From Hippophae tibetana (lineage: Eukaryota > Streptophyta > Magnoliopsida > Rosales > Elaeagnaceae), in contig CM072801.1 of NCBI GenBank assembly GCA_037013495.1, forward strand, positions 103,423,816 through 103,487,815: 64,000 nucleotides of DNA, written 5' to 3'. The notes beneath the pieces are model-generated. The model was given only the letters and a program-made list of their open reading frames with translations, was not told where the DNA came from and searched no databases. Shown here piece after piece: positions 10,441 through 24,500 of this stretch; the stretch's first letter is position 1; each line of letters starts with the position of its first letter. The position numbers and the translations under genes were made by a program.

Positions 10441-12572
10441 GTAGAAAATATTTGTTTCTTTAATTGGGATTTGGAACCAAAGAATGCAAAAAACAATATA
10501 ATGGAAAATTTTATTAATTCTAAAATTCAAAAAATAAAACAAAGAAGAGGAAAATGATATAGTGATTTAAAAGAAAATACGCAATGAAATGCAAATAAGA
10601 AAATAATGTCAACAAAATGTAAAGAAAACAAAAGACTTGTAGAAAATATTTGTTTCTTTAATTGTGATTTGGAACAAAAGAATGCAAAAACCAATAAAAT
10701 GGAAAATTTCATTAAATCAAAAATTAAAAAAAAAGATATTTTAAGATAAATATTCTATTTTGGGCGACCTCGGCTTTGATACCAAATGAAACAGATCCTT
10801 TATGTGAAAATATTTGGAACCCATGAACTCACAGGAATGAGAAGTATGGAATTGCTAAGAACATGGTTAATATGATCAAATTGGAACAATAATGAACAAG
10901 AATAGAAAACCATGCAAGAAGGTGCGATCAAACTATAAGACGTAGGAAAGTAGTGTAAGCGATGGAATTTGGGTTCTAAAATGTGGATAACTGAACTACT
11001 GTTTCCTTCATGTTTTTGTAAATCGAAATAAGCTTTGATTTGATATATTATAATAGTCATTTGGATACACGAGTTAAAAGTTATAACAGTTTAAAGATAC
11101 AATCAAAATAAATAATTTCTTTTTTTTAAACTACGAACTCCAAAAATTTTGTGGTTTTTTATTCAGGAACAAAGATAGGTTGAACACGGAAAACAAAGAA
11201 CAGGAAAATGATACAGTGAATTAAAAGAAGAGTAAGAAATGCAACGCAAATAAGAAAATAATGACAATTAAATCTAAAGAAAACAAAAGTCTTGTAGAAA
11301 ATAGTTGTTTCTTTAATTGGGATTTGGAACCAAAGAATGCAGAAAACAATATAATGGAAAATTTTATTAATTCTAAAATTCAAAAAATAAAACAAAGAAG
11401 AGGAAAATGATATAGTGATTTAAAAGAAAAGTACGCAATGAAATGAAAATAAGAAAATAATGTCAACAAAATCTAAAGAAAACAAAAGACTTGTAGAAAA
11501 TATTTGTTTCTTTAATTGTGATTTGGAACAAAAGAATGCAAAAACCAATAAAATGGAAAATTTCATTAAATCAAAAATTAAAAAAAAAAGATATTTTATG
11601 ATAAATATCCTATTTTGGGCGACCACGGCTTTGATACCAAATGATACAGATCCTTTATGCGAAAATAGTTGGATCCCATGAACTCACAGGAATGAGAAGT
11701 ATGGAATTGCTAAGAACATGGTTAATATGATCAAATTGGAACAATAAAGAACGAAAATAGAAAACCATGCAAGAAGGTGCGATCAAACTATAAGACGTAG
11801 GAAAGTAGTCTAAGCGATGGAATTTGGGTTCTAAAAGGTGGATAACTGAACTATTGTTATCTTCATGTTTTTGCAAATAGAAATAAGCTTTGTTTTGATA
11901 TATTATAATAGTTATTTGGATACACGAGTTAAAAGTTATAACAGTTTAAAGATATAATCCCACTAAATAATTTCTTTTTTTTAAACTACGAACTCCAAAA
12001 ATTTTGTGGTTTTTTATTCAGGAACAAAGATAGGTTGAACACGGAAAACAAAGAACAGGAAAATGATACAGTGAATTAAAAGAAGAGTAAGAAATGCAAC
12101 GCAAATAAGAAAATAATGACAATTAAATCTAAAGAAAACAAAAGTCTTGTAGAAAATAGTTGTTTCTTTAATTGGGATTTGGAACCAAAGAATGCAGAAA
12201 ACATATAATGGAAAATTTTATTAATTCTAAAATTCAAAAAATAAAACAAAGAAGAGGAAAATGATATAGTGATTTAAAAGAAAAGTACGCAATGAAATGA
12301 AAATAAGAAAATAATGTCAACAAAATCTAAAGAAAACAAAAGACTTGTAGAAAATATTTGTTTCTTTAATTGTGATTTGGAACAAAAGAATGCAAAAACC
12401 AATAAAATGGAAAATTTCATTAAATCAAAAATTAAAAAAAAAAGATATTTTATGATAAATATCCTATTTTGGGCGACCACGGCTTTGATACCAAATGATA
12501 CAGATCCTTTATGCGAAAATAGTTGGATCCCATGAACTCACAGGAATGAGAAGTATGGAATTGCTAAGAACA

Positions 12573-14710
12573 TGTTTATTATGATCAAATTGGAGCAATA
12601 AAGAACAAGAATAGAAAACCATGCAAGAAGGTGCGAGAAAACTATAAGACGTAGGAAAGTAGTGTAAGCGATGGAATTTCGGTTCTAAAAGGTGGATAAC
12701 TGAATTATTGTTTCCTTCACGTTTTTGTAAATCGAAATAAGCTTTGATTTGATATATTATAATAGTCATTTGGATACATGAGTTAAAAGTTATAACAGTT
12801 TAAAGATACAATCCCAATAAATAATTTCTTTTTTTTAAACTACGAACTACAGAAATTTTGTGGTTTTTTATTCAGGAACAAAGATAGGTTGAACACTGAA
12901 AACAAAGAACAGGAAAATGATACAGTGAATTAAAAGAAGAGTAAGAAATGCAACGCAAATAAGAAAATAATGACAATTAAATCTAAACAAAACAAAAGTC
13001 TTGTAGAAAATATTTGTTTCTTTAATTGGGATTTGGAACCAAAGAATGCAAAAAACAATATAATGGAAAATTTTATTAATTCTAAAATTCAAAAAATAAA
13101 ACAAAGAAGAGGAAAATGATATAGTGATTTAAAAGAAAAGTACGCAATGAAATGCAAATAAGAAAATAATGTCAACAAAATCTAAAGAAAACAAAACACT
13201 TGTAGAAAATATTTGTTTCTTTAATTGTGATTTTGAACAAAAGAATGCAAAAACCAATAAAATGGAAAATTTCATTAAATCTAAAATTAAAAAAAAAAGA
13301 TATTTTAAGAGAAATATCCTATTTTGGGCGACCACGGCTTCGATACCAAATGATACAGATCCTTTATGCGAAAAAAATTGGAACCCATGAACTCACAGGA
13401 ATGAGAAGTATGGAATTGCTAATAAATGATTATTATGACCAAATTGGAGCAATAAAGAACAAGAATAGAAAACCATGCAAGAAGGTGCGAGAAAACTATA
13501 AGACGTAGGAAAGTAGTGTAAGCGATGGAATTTGGGTTCTAAAAGGTGGATAACTGAACTATTGTTTCCTTCATGTTTTTGTAAATGGAAATAAGGTTTG
13601 ATTTGATATATTATAATAGTCATTTCGATACAGGAGTTAAAAGTTATAACAGTTTAAAGATACAATCCCAATAAATAATTTCTTTTTTTTAAACTACGAA
13701 CTCCAGAAATTTTGTGGTTTTTTATTCAGGAACAAAGGTAGGTTGAACACTGAAAACAAAGAACATGAAAATGATACAGTGAATTAAAAGAAGAGTAAGA
13801 AATGCAACACAAATAAGAAAATAATGACAATTAAATCTAAAGAAAACAAAAGTCTTGTAGAAAATATTTGTTTGTTTAATTGGGATTTGGAACCAAAGAA
13901 TGCAAAAAACAATATAATGGAAAATTTTATTAATTCTAAAATTCAAAAAATAAAACAAAGAAGAGGAAAATGATATAGTGATTTAAAACAAAATACGCAA
14001 TGAAATGCAAATAAGAAAATAATGTCAACAAAATGTAAAGAAAACAAAAGACTTGTAGAAAATATTTGTTTCTTTAATTGTGATTTGGAACAAAAGAATG
14101 CAAAAACCAATAAAATGGAAAATTTCATTAAATCAAAAATTAAAAAAAAAGATATTTTAAGATAAATATTCTATTTTGGGCGACCTCGGCTTTGATACCA
14201 AATGAAACAGATCCTTTATGTGAAAATATTTGGAACCCATGAACTCACAGGAATGAGAAGTATGGAATTGCTAAGAACATGGTTAATATGATCAAATTGG
14301 AACAATAATGAACAAGAATAGAAAACCATGCAAGAAGGTGCGATCAAACTATAAGACGTAGGAAAGTAGTGTAAGCGATGGAATTTGGGTTCTAAAATGT
14401 GGATAACTGAACTATTGTTTCCTTCATGTTTTTGTAAATCGAAATAAGCTTTGATTTGATATATTATAATAGTCATTTGGATACACGAGTTAAAAGTTAT
14501 AACAGTTTAAAGATACAATCAAAATAAATAATTTCTTTTTTTTAAACTACGAACTCCAGAAATTTTGTGGTTTTTTATTCAGGAACAAAGGTAGGTTGAA
14601 CACTGAAAACAAAGAACATGAAAATGATACAGTGAATTAAAAGAAGAGTAAGAAATGCAACGCAAATAAGAAAATAATGACAATTAAATCTAAAGAAAAC
14701 AAAAGTCTTG
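12573..14710 (+). repeat. Block shared at a 4269-bp shift, copy 2
   Basis: The left border is sharp. Text up to about 12570 (GTTGGATCCC, CTAAGAACATG) is of the 11617 monomer type, and from about 12575 (TTATTATGATCAAATTGG) it is of the 8302 type. The right border is near 14710-14840, where the text becomes a mosaic (TTTGTTTGTTTAATTGGG and TTAAAACAAAGTACGC). Confidence 0.8.
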
Positions 14711-15454
14711 TAGAAAATATTTGTTTGTTTAATTGGGATTTGGAACCAAAGAATGCAAAAAACAATATAATGGAAAATTTTATTAATTCTAAAATTCAAA
14801 AAATAAAACAAAGAAGAGGAAAATGATATAGTGATTTAAAACAAAGTACGCAATGAAATGCAAATAAGAAAATAATGTCAACAAAATCTAAAGAAAACAA
14901 AAGACTTGTAGAAAATATTTGTTTCTTTAATTGTGATTTGGAACAAAAGAATGCAAAAACCAATAAAATGGAAAATTTCATTAAATCAAAAATTAAAAAA
15001 AAAAGATATTTTATGATATATATCCTATTTTGGGCGACCACGGCTTTGATACCAAATGATACAGATCCTTTATGCGAAAATAGTTGGATCCCATGAACTC
15101 ACAGGAATGAGAAGTATGGAATTGCTAAGAACATGGTTAATATGATCAAATTGGAACAATAAAGAACGAAAATAGAAAACCATGCAAGAAGGTGCGAGAA
15201 AACTATAAGAGGTAGGAAAGTAGTGTAAGAGATGGAATTTGGGTTCTAAAAGGTGGATAACTGAACTATTGTTTCACTCATGTTTTTGTAAATCGAAATA
15301 AGCTTTGATTTGATATATTATAATAGTCATTTGGATACACGAGTTAAAAGTTATAACAGTTTAAAGATACAATCAAAATAAATAATTTCTTTTTTTTAAA
15401 CTACGAACTCCAAAAATTTTGTGGTTTTTTATTCAGGAACAAAGATAGGTTGAA

Positions 15455-18400
15455 CACGGAAAACAAAGAACAGGAAAATGATACAGTGAATTAAAAGAAG
15501 AGTAAGAAATGCAACGCAAATAAGAAAATAATGACAATTAAATCTAAAGAAAACAAAAGTCTTGTAGAAAATAGTTGTTTCTTTAATTGGGATTTGGAAC
15601 CAAAGAATGCAGAAAACAATATAATGGAAAATTTTATTAATTCTAAAATTCAAAAAATAAAACAAAGAAGAGGAAAATGATATAGTGATTTAAAAGAAAA
15701 GTACGCAATGAAATGAAAATAAGAAAATAATGTCAACAAAATCTAAAGAAAACAAAAGACTTGTAGAAAATATTTGTTTCTTTAATTGTGATTTGGAACA
15801 AAAGAATGCAAAAACCAATAAAATGGAAAATTTCATTAAATCAAAAATTAAAAAAAAAAGATATTTTATGATAAATATCCTATTTTGGGCGACCACGGCT
15901 TTGATACCAAATGATACAGATCCTTTATGCGAAAATAGTTGGATCCCATGAACTCACAGGAATGAGAAGTATGGAATTGCTAAGAACATGGTTAATATGA
16001 TCAAATTGGAACAATAAAGAACGAAAATAGAAAACCATGCAAGAAGGTGCGAGAAAACTATAAGACGTAGGAAAGTAGTGTAAGAGATGGAATTTGGGTT
16101 CTAAAAGGTGGATAACTGAACTATTGTTTCACTCATGTTTTTGTAAATTGAAATAAGCTTTGATTTGATATATTATAATAGTCATTTGGATACACGAGTT
16201 AAAAGTTATAACAGTTTAAAGATAAAATCAAAATAAATAATTTCTTTTTTTTAAACTACGAACTCCAAAAATTTTGTGGTTTTTTATTCAGGAACAAAGA
16301 TAGGTTGAACACGGAAAACAAAGAACAGGAAAATGATACAGTGAATTAAAAGAAGAGTAAGAAATGCAACGCAAATAAGAAAATAATGACAATTAAATCT
16401 AAAGAAAACAAAAGTCTTGTTTAAAATATTTGTTTCTTTAATTGGGATTTGGAACCAAAGAATGCAAAAAACAATATAATGGAAAATTTTATTAATTCTA
16501 AAAGTCAAAAAATAAAACAAAGAAGAGGAAAATGTTATAGTGAATTAAAAGAAAAGTACGCAATGAAATGCAAATAAGAAAATAATGACAACAAAATCTA
16601 AAGAAAACAAAAGACTTGTGGAAAATATTTGTTTCTTTAATTGTGATTTCGAACAAAAGAATGCGAAAACCAATAAAATGGAAAATTTCATTAAATCTAA
16701 AATTAAAAAAAAAGATTATTTAAGATAAATATCATATTTTGGGCGACCACGGCTTTGATACCAAATGATACAGATGCTTTATGCGAAAAAATTTGGAACC
16801 CATGAACTCACAGGAATGAGAAGTATGGAATTGCTAAGAACATGGTTAATATGATCAAATTGGAACAATAAAGAACGAAAATAGAAAACCATGCAAGAAG
16901 GTGCGAGCAAACTATAATACGTAGGAAAAGAGTGTAAGAGATGGAATTTGGGTTCTAAAAGGTGGATAACTGAACTATTGTTTCCTTCATGTTTTTGCAA
17001 ATAGAAATAAGCATTGATTTGATATATTATAATAGTCATTTGGATACACGAGTTAAAAGTTATAACAGTTAAAAGATACAATCACAATAAATAATTTCTT
17101 TTTTTTAAACTACGAACTCTAGAAATTTTGTGGTTTTTTATTCAGAAGCATAGATAGGTTGAACCCGAGAAAACCAAGAACATGATAATGATACAGTGAA
17201 TTAAAAGAAGAGTAAGAAATGCAATGCAAATAAGAAAATAATGACAATTAAATCTAAAGAAAACAAAAGTCTTGTAGAAAATATTTGTTTCTTTAATTGG
17301 GATTTGGAACCAAAGAAATCAAAAAACAATATAATGGAAAATTTTATTAATTCTAAAAGTCAAAAAATAAAACAAAGAAGAGGAAAATGTTATAGTGAAT
17401 TAAAAGAAAAGAACGCAATGAAATGCAAATAAGAAAATAATGACAACAAAATCTAAAGAAAACAAAAGACTTGTAGAAAATTTTTGTTTCTTTAATTGTG
17501 ATTTGGAACAAAAGAATGGAAAAACGAATAAAATGAAAAATTTCATTAAATCTAAAATGAAAAAAAAAAGATATTTTAAGATAAATATCCTATTTTGGGC
17601 GACCACGACTTTGATACCAAATGATACAGATCCTTTATGTGAAAAAATTTTGAGCCCATGAACTCACAGGAATGAGAAGTATGGAATTGCTAAGAACATG
17701 GTTAATATGATCAAATTGGAACAATAAAGAACAAGAATAGAAAACCATGCAAGAAGGTGCGAGCAAACTATAAGACGTAGGAAAGTAGTGTAAGCGATGG
17801 AATTTTGGTTCTCGTAGGTGGATAACTGAACTATTGTTTCCTTCATGTTTTTGCAAATAGAAATAAGCTTTGGTTTGATATATTATAATAGTGATTTGGA
17901 TACACGAGTTAAAAGTTATAATAGTTTAAAGATACAATCCCAATAAATAATTTCTTTTTTTTAATCTAGGAACTCCAGTAATTTTGTGGTTTTTTATACA
18001 GGAACAAAGATAGGTTGAACACGGAAAACAAAGAACAGGAAAATGATACAGTGAATTAAAAGAAGAGTAAGAAATGCAACGCAAATAAGAAAATAATGAC
18101 AATTAAATCTAAAGAAAACAAAAGTCTTGTAGAAAATAGTTGTTTCATTAAATCGGATTTGGAACCAAAGAATGCAAAAAACAATATAATGGAAAATTTT
18201 ATTAATTCTAAAAGTCAAAAAATAAAACAAAGAAGAGGAAAATGTTATAGTGAATTAAAAGAAAAAAGTACGCAATGAAATGCAAATAAGAAAATAATGA
18301 CAACAAAATCTAAAGAAAACAAAAGACTTGTAGAAAAGTTTTGTTTCTTTAATTGTGATTTCGAACAAAAGAATGCAAAAACAAATAAAATGGAAAATTT

Positions 18401-18875
18401 CATTAAATCTAAAATTAAAAAAAAAGATATTTTAAGATAAATATCATATTTTGGGCGACCACGGCTTTGATACCAAATGATACAGATCCTTTATGCGAAA
18501 AATTTTGGAACCCATGAACTCACAGGAATGAGAAGTATGGAATTGCTAAGAACATGGTTAATATGATCAAATTGGAACAATAAAGAACGAGAATAGAAAA
18601 CCATGCAAGAAGGTGCGAGCAAACTATAATACGTAGGAAAATAGTGTAAGCGATGGAATTTGGGTTATAAAAGGTGGATAACTGAACTATTGTTTCCTTC
18701 ATGTTTTTGCAAATAGAAATAAGCATTGATTTGATATATTATAATAGTCATTTGGAAACACGAGTTAAAAGTTATAACACTTTAAAGATACAATCCCAAT
18801 AAATAATTTCTTTTTTTTAATCTACGAACTCCAGAAATTTTGTGGTTTTTTATTCAGGAGCAAATATAGGTTGCA
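15455..18875 (+). repeat. Tandem duplication of 3421 bp (four monomers), copy 1
   Basis: Anchors 15887, 16741, 17597 and 18453 correspond to 19308, 20163, 21018 and 21874, at shifts of 3421-3422 bp. Shared private markers include GTCTTGTTTAAAATATTTG (16417), AACCCGAGAAAACC (17163), AATTTTGGTTCTCGTAGG (17801) and GTTTCATTAAATCGG (18143). The block spans the zone L to M border. Confidence 0.88.
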
Positions 18876-21800
18876 CACGGAAAACAAAGAACAGGAAAAT
18901 GATACAGTGAATTAAAAGAAGAGTAAGAAATGCAACGCAAATAAGAAAATAATGACAATTAAATCTAAAGAAAACAAAAGTCTTGTAGAAAATAGTTGTT
19001 TCTTTAATTGGGATTTGGAACCAAAGAATGCAGAAAACAATATAATGGAAAATTTTATTAATTCTAAAATTCAAAAAATAAAACAAAGAAGAGGAAAATG
19101 ATATAGTGATTTAAAAGAAAAGTACGCAATGAAATGAAAATAAGAAAATAATGTCAACAAAATCTAAAGAAAACAAAAGACTTGTAGAAAATATTTGTTT
19201 CTTTAATTGTGATTTGGAACAAAAGAATGCAAAAACCAATAAAATGGAAAATTTAATTAAATCAAAAATTAAAAAAAAAAGATATTTTATGATAAATATC
19301 CTATTTTGGGCGACCACGGCTTTGATACCAAATGATACAGATACTTTATGCGAAAATAGTTGGATCCCATGAACTCACAGGAATGAGAAGTATGGAATTG
19401 CTAAGAACATGGTTAATATGATCAAATTGGAACAATAAAGAACGAAAATAGAAAACCATGCAAGAAGGTGCGAGAAAACTATAAGACGTAGGAAAGTAGT
19501 GTAAGAGATGGAATTTGGGTTCTAAAAGGTGGATAACTGAACTATTGTTTCACTCATGTTTTTGTAAATCGAAATAAGCTTTGATTTGATATATTATAAT
19601 AGTCATTTGGATACACGAGTTAAAAGTTATAACAGTTTAAAGATAAAATCAAAATAAATAATTTCTTTTTTTTAAACTACGAACTCCAAAAATTTTGTGG
19701 TTTTTTATTCAGGAACAAAGATAGGTTGAACACGGAAAACAAAGAACAGGAAAATGATACAGTGAATTAAAAGAAGAGTAAGAAATGCAACGCAAATAAG
19801 AAAATAATGACAATTAAACCTAAAGAATACAAAAGTCTTGTTTAAAATATTTGTTTCTTTAATTGGGATTTGGAACCAAAGAATGCAAAAAACAATATAA
19901 TGGAAAATTTAATTAATTCTAAAATTCAAAAAATAAAACAAAGAAGAGGAAAATGTTATAGTGAATTAAAAGAAAAGTACGCAATGAAATGCAAATAAGA
20001 AAATAATGACAACAAAATCTAAAGAAAACAAAAGACTTGTGGAAAATATTTGTTTCTTTAATTGTGATTTCGAACAAAAGAATGCGAAAACCAATAAAAT
20101 GGAAAATTTCATTAAATCTAAAATTAAAAAAAAAAGATTATTTAAGATAAATATCATATTTTGGGCGACCACGGCTTTGATACCAAATGATACAGATGCT
20201 TTATGCGAAAAAATTTGGAACCCATGAACTCACAGGAATGAGAAGTATGGAATTGCTAAGAACATGGTTAATATGATCAAATTGGAACAATAAAGAACGA
20301 AAATAGAAAACCATGCAAGAAGGTGCGAGCAAACTATAATACGTAGGAAAAGAGTGTAAGAGATGGAATTTGGGTTCTAAAAGGTGGATAACTGAACTAT
20401 TGTTTCCTTCATGTTTTTGCAAATAGAAATAAGCATTGATTTGATATATTATAATAGTCATTTGGATACACGAGTTAAAAGTTATAACAGTTAAAAGATA
20501 CAATCACAATAAATAATTTCTTTTTTTTAAACTACGAACTCTAGAAATTTTGTGGTTTTTTATTCAGGAGCATAGATAGGTTGAACCCGAGAAAACCAAG
20601 AACATGATAATGATACAGTGAATTAAAAGAAGAGTAAGAAATGCAATGCAAATAAGAAAATAATGACAATTAAATCTAAAGAAAACAAAAGTCTTGTAGA
20701 AAATATTTGTTTCTTTAATTGGGATTTGGAACCAAAGAAATCAAAAAACAATATAATGGAAAATTTTATTAATTCTAAAAGTCAAAAAATAAAACAAAGA
20801 AGAGGAAAATGTTATAGTGAATTAAAAGAAAAGAACGCAATGAAATGCAAATAAGAAAATAATGACAACAAAATCTAAAGAAAACAAAAGACTTGTAGAA
20901 AATTTTTGTTTCTTTAATTGTGATTTGGAACAAAAGAATGGAAAAACGAATAAAATGAAAAATTTCATTAAATCTAAAATGAAAAAAAAAGATATTTTAA
21001 GATAAATATCCTATTTTGGGCGACCACGACTTTGATACCAAATGATACAGATCCTTTATGCGAAAAAATTTTGAGCCCATGAACTCACAGGAATGAGAAG
21101 TATGGAATTGCTAAGAACATGGTTAATATGATCAAATTGGAACAATAAAGAACAAGAATAGAAAACCATGCAAGAAGGTGCGAGCAAACTATAAGACGTA
21201 GGAAAGTAGTGTAAGCGATGGAATTTTGGTTCTCGTAGGTGGATAACTGAACTATTGTTTCCTTCATGTTTTTGCAAATAGAAATAAGCTTTGGTTTGAT
21301 ATATTATAATAGTGATTTGGATACACGAGTTAAAAGTTATAATAGTTTAAAGATACAATCCCAATAAATAATTTCTTTTTTTTAATCTAGGAACTCCAGT
21401 AATTTTGTGGTTTTTTATACAGGAACAAAGATAGGTTGAACACGGAAAACAAAGAACAGGAAAATGATACAGTGAATTAAAAGAAGAGTAAGAAATGCAA
21501 CGCAAATAAGAAAATAATGACAATTAAATCTAAAGAAAACAAAAGTCTTGTAGAAAATAGTTGTTTCATTAAATCGGATTTGGAACCAAAGAATGCAAAA
21601 AACAATATAATGGAAAATTTTATTAATTCTAAAAGTCAAAAAATAAAACAAAGAAGAGGAAAATGTTATAGTGAATTAAAAGAAAAAAGTACGCAATGAA
21701 ATGCAAATAAGAAAATAATGACAACAAAATCTAAAGAAAACAAAAGACTTGTAGAAAAGTTTTGTTTCTTTAATTGTGATTTCGAACAAAAGAATGCAAA

Positions 21801-24500
21801 AACAAATAAAATGGAAAATTTCATTAAATCTAAAATTAAAAAAAAAGATATTTTAAGATAAATATCATATTTTGGGCGACCACGGCTTTGATACCAAATG
21901 ATACAGATCCTTTATGCGAAAAATTTTGGAACCCATGAACTCACAGGAATGAGAAGTATGGAATTGCTAAGAACATGGTTAATATGATCAAATTGGAACA
22001 ATAAAGAACGAGAATAGAAAACCATGCAAGAAGGTGCGAGCAAACTATAATACGTAGGAAAATAGTGTAAGCGATGGAATTTGGGTTATAAAAGGTGGAT
22101 AACTGAACTATTGTTTCCTTCATGTTTTTGCAAATAGAAATAAGCATTGATTTGATATATTATAATAGTCATTTGGAAACACGAGTTAAAAGTTATAACA
22201 CTTTAAAGATACAATCCCAATAAATAATTTCTTTTTTTTAATCTACGAACTCCAGAAATTTTGTGGTTTTTTATTCAGGAGCAAATATAGGTTGCACACG
22301 GAAAACAAAGAACAGGAAAATGATACTGTGAATTAAAAGAAGAGTAAGAAATGCAATGCAAATAAGAAAATAATGACAATTAAATCTAAAGAAAACAAAA
22401 GTCTTGTAGAAAATATTTGTTTCATTAATTGGGATTTGGAACCAGAGAATGCAAAAAACAATATAATGGAAAATTTTATTAATTCTAAAAGTCAAAAAAT
22501 TAAACAAAGAAGAGGAAAATGTTATAGTGAATTAAAAGAAAAGTACGCAATGAAATGCAAATAAGAAAATAATGACAACAAAATCTAAAGAAAACAAAAG
22601 ACTTGTAGAAAATTTTTGTTTCTTTAATTGTGATTTCGAACAAAAGAATGCAAAAACCAATAAAATGGAAAATTTCATTAAATGTAAAATTAAAAAAAAA
22701 GATATTTTAAGATAAATATCATATGTTGGGCGACCACGGCTTTGATACCAAATGATACAGATCCTTTATGCGAAAACATTTGGAACCCATGAACTCACAG
22801 GAATGAGAAGTATGGAATTGCTAAGAACATGGTTAATATGATCAAATAGGAACAATAAAGAACGAGAATGAAAACCATGCAAGAAGGTGCGAGCAAACTA
22901 TAATACGTAGGAAAATAGTGTAAGCGATGGAATTTGGGTTCTAAAAGGTGGATAACTGAACTATTGTTTCATTCATGTTTTTGCAAATAGAAATAAGCTT
23001 TGGTTTGATATATTATAATAGTCATTTGGATACACGAGTTAAAAGTTATAACAGTTTAAAGATACAATCCCAATAAATAATTTCTTTTTTTTAATCTAGG
23101 AACTCCAGTAATTTTGTGGTTTTTTATTCAGGAGCAAAGATAGGTTGAACACGGAAAACAAAGAACAGGAAAATAATACAGTGAATTAAAAGAAGAGTAA
23201 GAAATGCAACGCAAATAAGAAAATAATGACAATTAAATCTAAAGAAAACAAAAGTCTTGTAGAAAATAGTTGTTTCATTAAATCGGATTTGGAACCAAAG
23301 AATGCAAAAAACAATATAATGGAAAATTTTATTAATTCTAAAAGTCAAAAAATAAAACAAAGAAGAGGAAAATGTTATAGTGAATTAAAAGAAAAGTACG
23401 CCATGAAATGCAAATAAGAAAATAATGACAACAATATCTAAAGAAAACAAAAGACTTGTAGAAAATTTTTGTTTCTTTAATTGTGATTTCGAACAAAAGA
23501 ATGCAAAAACCAATAAAAAGGAAAATTTCATTAAATGTAAAATTAAAAAAAAAGATATTTTAAGATAAATATCATATTTTGGGCGACCACGGCTTTGATA
23601 CCAAATGATACAGATCCTTTATGCGAAAACATTTGGAACCCATGAACTCACAGGAATGAGAAGTATGGAATTGCTAAGAACATGGTTAATATGATCAAAT
23701 TGGAACAATAAAGAACGAGAATAGAAAACCATGCAAGAAGGTGCGAGCAAACTATAATACGTAGGAAAATAGTGTAAGCAATGGAATTTGGGATCTAAAA
23801 GGTGGATAACTGAACTATTGTTTCCTTTATGTTTTTGCAAATAGAAATAAGCATTGGTTTGATATATTATAATAGTCATTTGGATACACGTGTTAAAAGT
23901 TATAACAGTTTAAAGATACAATCCCAATAAATAATTTCTTTTTTTTAATCTAGGAACTCCAGTAATTTTGTGGTTTTTTATTTAGGAGCAAAGATAGGTT
24001 GCACACGGAAAACAAAGAACAGGAAAATGATACAATGATATAAAAGAAGAGTAAGAAATGCAATGCAAATAAGAAAATAATGACAATTAAATCTAAAGAA
24101 AACAAAAGTCTTGTAGAAAATATTTGTTTCATTAATTGGGATTTGGAACCAGAGAATGCAAAAAACAATATAATGGAAAATTTAATTAATTCTAAAAGTC
24201 AAAAAATAAAACAAAGAAGAGGAAAATGTTATAGTGAATTAAAAGAAAAGTACGCAATGAAATGCAAATAAGAAAATAATGACAACAAAATCTAAAGAAA
24301 ACAAAAGACTTGTAGAAAATATTTGTTTCTTTAATTGTGATTTGGAACAAAAGAATGCAAAAACCAATAAAATGGAAAATTTCATTAAATCTAAAATTAA
24401 GAAAATAAGATATTTTAAGATAAATATCCTATTTTGGGCGACCATGGCTTTGATACAAAATGATACAGATCCTTTATGCGAAAAAATTTGGAACCCATGA
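16450..24500 (+). repeat. Zone M: transitional satellite subfamily
   Basis: Monomers keep the zone L form GAACTCACAGG but carry zone R bases such as AAAAGTCAAAA, TGTTATAGTGAATTAAAAG, TAATACGTAGG and, in most, CATATTTTGGG. Subrepeat B often has GATTTCGAACAAAAG. Private forms are GTTTCATTAAATCGG in subrepeat A (18144, 21565 and 23274 regions) and TTCTCGTAGG near 17810 and 21231. A zone L monomer sits inside the zone at about 18876-19500, because the 3421-bp duplication copied the L/M border itself. Confidence 0.8.
18876..22300 (+). repeat. Tandem duplication of 3421 bp, copy 2
   Basis: This copy starts with a zone L monomer placed directly after zone M text. The text GGAGCAAATATAGGTTGCAC at about 18856-18875 is repeated at the right end of this copy, near 22277. 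A few differences separate the copies, for example AAACCTAAAGAATAC near 19815 where copy 1 has AAATCTAAAGAAAAC, and GGAGCATAG near 20567 where copy 1 has GAAGCATAG. After about 22320 the text departs (GATACTGTG, AATGCAATGC). Confidence 0.87.

Larger units (their letters stand above)
1..16450 (+). repeat. Zone L: left satellite subfamily
   Basis: Monomers here share CCTATTTTGGG before the anchor (CTCTATTTT-like variants in a few), TAAGACGTAGGAAAG, TTCTAAAATTCAAAA in subrepeat A, ATGATATAGTGATTTAAAAG at the A/B boundary and GAACTCACAGG. Two sub-types alternate. One has ATGTCAACAAAATGTAAAG and GCGACCTCGG (anchors 2419, 9909, 10762, 14178). The other has TTTTATGATAAATATCC and GTTGGATCCC (anchors 3274, 4128, 5638, 6492, 11617, 12471, 15032, 15887, and a later copy at 19308). 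The zone contains the 2364-bp and 4269-bp duplications and the 657-bp monomer. The right boundary is within the monomer anchored at 15887, where AAAATTC changes to AAAAGTC at about 16501. Confidence 0.85.
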
